A stretch of 7,570 bases of DNA from contig USCX01000060.1 of the NCBI GenBank assembly GCA_900553285.1, forward strand, positions 1-7,570, in the 5' to 3' direction. Every line of letters begins with the position of its first letter. Positions within the stretch are counted from its first letter, which is position 1. Positions 5,656-7,570 of the stretch are shown piece by piece. The stretch comes from an uncultured Prevotella sp. GTDB lineage: Bacteria > Bacteroidota > Bacteroidia > Bacteroidales > Bacteroidaceae. The translations under genes and the position numbers were made by a program. Under the pieces are notes generated by a model. It had not been told where the DNA came from and did not search any database. It was given only the letters and a program-made list of their open reading frames with translations.

Positions 5656-7196
5656 ACGTTTTGCAGGTTAGGAAGGGGTTTGATGTCAGGGTACAACATG
5701 CGGAATGCGGCGGGTAGCTTGTGGATGATGTCTGAGGCGACAAGGCTTTCTTCGCCTGTTTCCATGGCCGCAATGTCGCCGGCCAGTCCGTGAACGTATA
5801 CGCCGATGAGACAGGCGGCTTCGGCCGAATATCCGCGGGCCAGGAGTGCGGTGAGGATGCCCGTCAGCACATCACCGCTACCGGCTGTGGCCATGCCGGC
5901 GTTGCCCGTGGGATTATAGTAGGTGTGCCCAGACGGGGTGCAGATGGCTGTGTAGTGTCCTTTAAGTACTACGAAAATCCTGAACCGCTGTGCCAGTTCG
6001 CGTGCGGACGAAAGGGTGGAATAGCTGTTGAGGCAGTTGTTCGTCAGGGCGTTCAGCTCTTTGGGGTGAGGGGTCAGGATGGTGTTTTCCGGCAGGCGTT
6101 CCAGCTGGTCGCGGTGACGTCCCAGCAGTGTGATGGCGTCTGCGTCGATCACGGTCGGGAGATGGGTAAACGCCAGCTGTTTCAACAGGGCTTTCTCCGT
6201 GGTGTGGGTGAGGCCGATGCCCGGGCCGATGCCTATGGCCTCGAAACCTTTTGTAGGAATCGGTTGACTGAACTCTTCGAGGTTGTCGTCATGGCTCATG
6301 ATGGCTTCGGGCACACAGACTTGCAGGATGTCGTTATTGCCCGAGGGGGAATGAACAGTTACTTTCCCTACGCCCGAGCGGAGACAGGCCTTGGCCGATA
6401 GGATGGCCGCGCCCGCCATACCGTAAGATCCCGCGACGAGGAGAGCGTGACCAAAGGTCCCTTTATGTCCGAAGGGTGACCGCGGTTTGAGCAGCTTCAC
6501 GATGTCGCTCTTCGAAACGAGCGTCATCGCCGTGTCTATGGCAGACAGTTTCTCAGCCGAGAGGCCGATGTCGAGTTGCCTCCATTGCCCGATGTATTCG
6601 TGGCAGTCGGCCAGGAAGAAAGCCGGTTTGGGGAGTTGGAACGTGAAGGTGTAATCTGCGTGGATGATGGCGTCGTGCGAAGGGTAGATGTCGCCGTTGC
6701 ATTTCAAGCCTGAGGGGATATCAATGGCTACTACGGTGGCGGGTGAGGCGTTGATGTATTTTACCAGGGCGGCGTAACCTCCTTCCAGAGGCTTGTTGAG
6801 CCCGATGCCGAAAAGACCGTCGACAAGAATGTCATCGGCCGAGATTTTCGGAGGGTCGAACTTCGACACAATCTCTGTGAGGTGGGCGTTCGGTGTGCCG
6901 GCCAGGCGTTCGCTGTTGGCCTTACAGTCCTCGCTGAGCTTGTGCCCCGTGTTGAAGAGGTAAGTTTCGACTTGATACCCCCGGCAGGTCAGGATGCGTG
7001 CCAAGGCCAGTGCGTCGCCGCCGTTGTTGCCCGGTCCGGCGAATACTTTTACCGGGTGTTCTTTCCCCCAATGGGCGGTGAAGGCCGTAGCCAGTGCGGA
7101 AGCTGCCCGTTCCATCAGGTCGATGGACGGAATGGGTTCATTTTCTATCGTTGCTGCGTCGAGTTCGCGCATTTGGTCAGCTGTCAGTATCTTCAT
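5652..7196 (-). CDS. nnr: Bifunctional NAD(P)HX epimerase / ADP(ATP)-dependent NAD(P)HX dehydratase
   Basis: This cytosolic metabolite-repair enzyme restores hydrated NADH and NADPH: the N-terminal domain interconverts R- and S-NAD(P)HX and the C-terminal domain dehydrates the S form using a nucleotide. The product is 514 residues, the usual length of the fused form. The start at 7196 (MKILTADQMRELDAATI) matches the family; the frame is open for 80 more codons upstream, but these cross the promoter and encode unrelated sequence. The YjeF_N epimerase domain spans about 1-215, with GPGNNGGD at 54-61, VDGLFGIG at 125-132 and AIDIPSG at 157-163. The carbohydrate-kinase-like dehydratase domain spans about 232-505, with HKGTFGHALLVAGS at 244-257, GIGPGIG at 322-328, TPHPKE at 375-380, LKG at 411-413 and the nucleotide-binding NPTGNAGMATAGSGDVLTG at 428-446. 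Key residues are intact in both halves, so both activities are expected. It is the first gene of an operon with DUF4831. Confidence 0.97.
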   Translation of the reverse strand: MKILTADQMRELDAATIENEPIPSIDLMERAASALATAFTAHWGKEHPVKVFAGPGNNGGDALALARILTCRGYQVETYLFNTGHKLSEDCKANSERLAGTPNAHLTEIVSKFDPPKISADDILVDGLFGIGLNKPLEGGYAALVKYINASPATVVAIDIPSGLKCNGDIYPSHDAIIHADYTFTFQLPKPAFFLADCHEYIGQWRQLDIGLSAEKLSAIDTAMTLVSKSDIVKLLKPRSPFGHKGTFGHALLVAGSYGMAGAAILSAKACLRSGVGKVTVHSPSGNNDILQVCVPEAIMSHDDNLEEFSQPIPTKGFEAIGIGPGIGLTHTTEKALLKQLAFTHLPTVIDADAITLLGRHRDQLERLPENTILTPHPKELNALTNNCLNSYSTLSSARELAQRFRIFVVLKGHYTAICTPSGHTYYNPTGNAGMATAGSGDVLTGILTALLARGYSAEAACLIGVYVHGLAGDIAAMETGEESLVASDIIHKLPAAFRMLYPDIKPLPNLQNV

Positions 7197-7200
7197 GCCG

Positions 7201-7232
7201 CAAAGATACATTGTTTTCCTGATAAAGTCAAG
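7201..7232 (-). promoter_or_regulatory. Promoter of nnr, apparently giving a leaderless mRNA
   Basis: The minus strand has CTTG (7232-7229, read on as TTGAC), a 20-bp spacer and TATCTTTG (7208-7201), an exact -7 consensus. Only four bases (CGGC) separate the last G from the ATG at 7196. Transcription starting 4-6 bases after the -7 box would begin at the start codon or one base before it. Confidence 0.75.
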
Positions 7233-7266
7233 CACTGGGTTGCGATTTCGTGCCCTCGCGTGCCGT

Positions 7267-7310
7267 CGTCGCGGTTCAGCCGGCGGCCCTCTGCAGGCTG
7301 AACCGCGACG
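7267..7310. repeat. 15-bp perfect inverted repeat
   Basis: CGTCGCGGTTCAGCC (7267-7281) and GGCTGAACCGCGACG (7296-7310) are exact reverse complements around a 14-nt GC-rich loop. Two G-T pairs could lengthen the stem outward. Neither side is followed by a T-run: the plus side has GTCTTGT and the minus side ACGGCACG. It is therefore a poor intrinsic terminator, although it could still mark the 3' end of a minus-strand gene entering from the right. It lies about 35 bp upstream of the nnr -33 element. Confidence 0.7.
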
Positions 7311-7569
7311 GTCTTGTAAGCGTTCTGCTGCAGGCGGAAAGGCCTTCATGGCTTGTGGTGGTGAGGGGAGAATCTTCCCGCAGTATGATGTGGCCGTGAG
7401 CGGCATTGTGTGTCGGCCTGTGCGGACGGTCCGCATGTTTTGTCGGCGGGCCTGTGGTTTCTGTCGCTTTGACAGGAGTTACGGCCGCTGCGGTAGGAAC
7501 GACGGACGCACCGACGGTTCTTGCTGTCGTGCCGGGCGGTCCGTTTGCCGGTGCGGTGACGCGGCTTCC
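7276..7569 (-). CDS. Possible C-terminal end of an unrecognised protein (partial)
   Basis: One minus-strand frame stays open from the right window edge for 97 codons to a TGA at 7278-7276. Its first half is rich in Ala, Thr, Pro, Val and Gly (for example TAPANGPPGTTARTVGAS, then VVPTAAAVTPVKATETTGPP), like a disordered linker or tail. The second half (HGHIILREDSPLTTTSHEG, then RFSLQRAAG at the end) is less structured. Against it, the stop lies inside the 3' arm of the inverted repeat at 7267-7310, no family is recognisable, and GC-rich DNA often leaves long open frames by chance. If it is not a gene, the last ~330 bases are non-coding apart from the repeat. Confidence 0.25.
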   Translation of the reverse strand, partial: GSRVTAPANGPPGTTARTVGASVVPTAAAVTPVKATETTGPPTKHADRPHRPTHNAAHGHIILREDSPLTTTSHEGLSACSRTLTRPSRFSLQRAAG

Positions 7570-7570
7570 C

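Noticed and set aside
5790..6401. A 203-codon plus-strand frame inside nnr
   Set aside because: It is the complement of the well-supported nnr dehydratase domain; no promoter, start context or family likeness is visible.
7197..7436. 80-residue N-terminal extension of the nnr frame
   Set aside because: It is Arg/Pro-rich, reads through the inverted repeat and the promoter, and the start at 7196 matches the family N-terminus.
7348..7568. A Cys-rich plus-strand frame at the right edge
   Set aside because: The cysteines come from TGT/TGC in GC-rich repeats of the opposite strand; there is no start context or promoter and no metal-binding spacing.

Overview
The window looks like a chromosomal housekeeping segment from a Bacteroidales bacterium (Bacteroides/Prevotella/Paraprevotella-like), roughly half G+C. 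The evidence is the gene families (DUF3256, DUF4831, the PepSY-like DUF2874 type, a GH109-like Gfo/Idh/MocA protein), the near absence of Shine-Dalgarno sequences, and several matches to the Bacteroidetes promoter (TTTG around -33, TAnnTTTG around -7). I saw no tRNA, rRNA, CRISPR array, insertion sequence or phage gene.

Left part (1-1527). Two minus-strand genes lie at the left: a Gfo/Idh/MocA oxidoreductase cut by the window edge, and rpmE2 (zinc-free ribosomal protein L31 type B), with an intrinsic terminator between them. rpmE2 is divergent from a plus-strand DUF3256 gene. Their two promoters sit back to back, with -33 boxes about 11 bp apart.

Middle (1528-4268). A long GC-rich spacer and an AT-rich promoter region precede fba, a class II fructose-1,6-bisphosphate aldolase. 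fba converges with a minus-strand SDR oxidoreductase across a near-perfect 18-19 bp hairpin that can serve both genes. Upstream of the SDR gene is a minus-strand lipoprotein with two tandem PepSY-like repeats. Its promoter places the mRNA 5' end at the foot of a predicted hairpin.

Right part (4269-7570). A two-gene minus-strand operon runs nnr (bifunctional NAD(P)HX epimerase/dehydratase) then a DUF4831 exported protein. The genes overlap by 4 bp (ATGA) and end at a clear terminator. The nnr promoter lies so close to its ATG that the transcript should be leaderless. The last ~370 bases hold this promoter, a 15-bp perfect inverted repeat and possibly the 3' end of another minus-strand gene.

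No exciting new system is evident. The genes with recognised functions cover glycolysis/gluconeogenesis (fba), translation (rpmE2) and repair of damaged NAD(P)H (nnr); three of the others are exported proteins of unknown function. The points most worth a second look are the two predicted leaderless transcripts, the hairpin leader of the PepSY-like gene, the tight coupling of a DUF4831 gene to nnr, and the unexplained sequence at the right edge.
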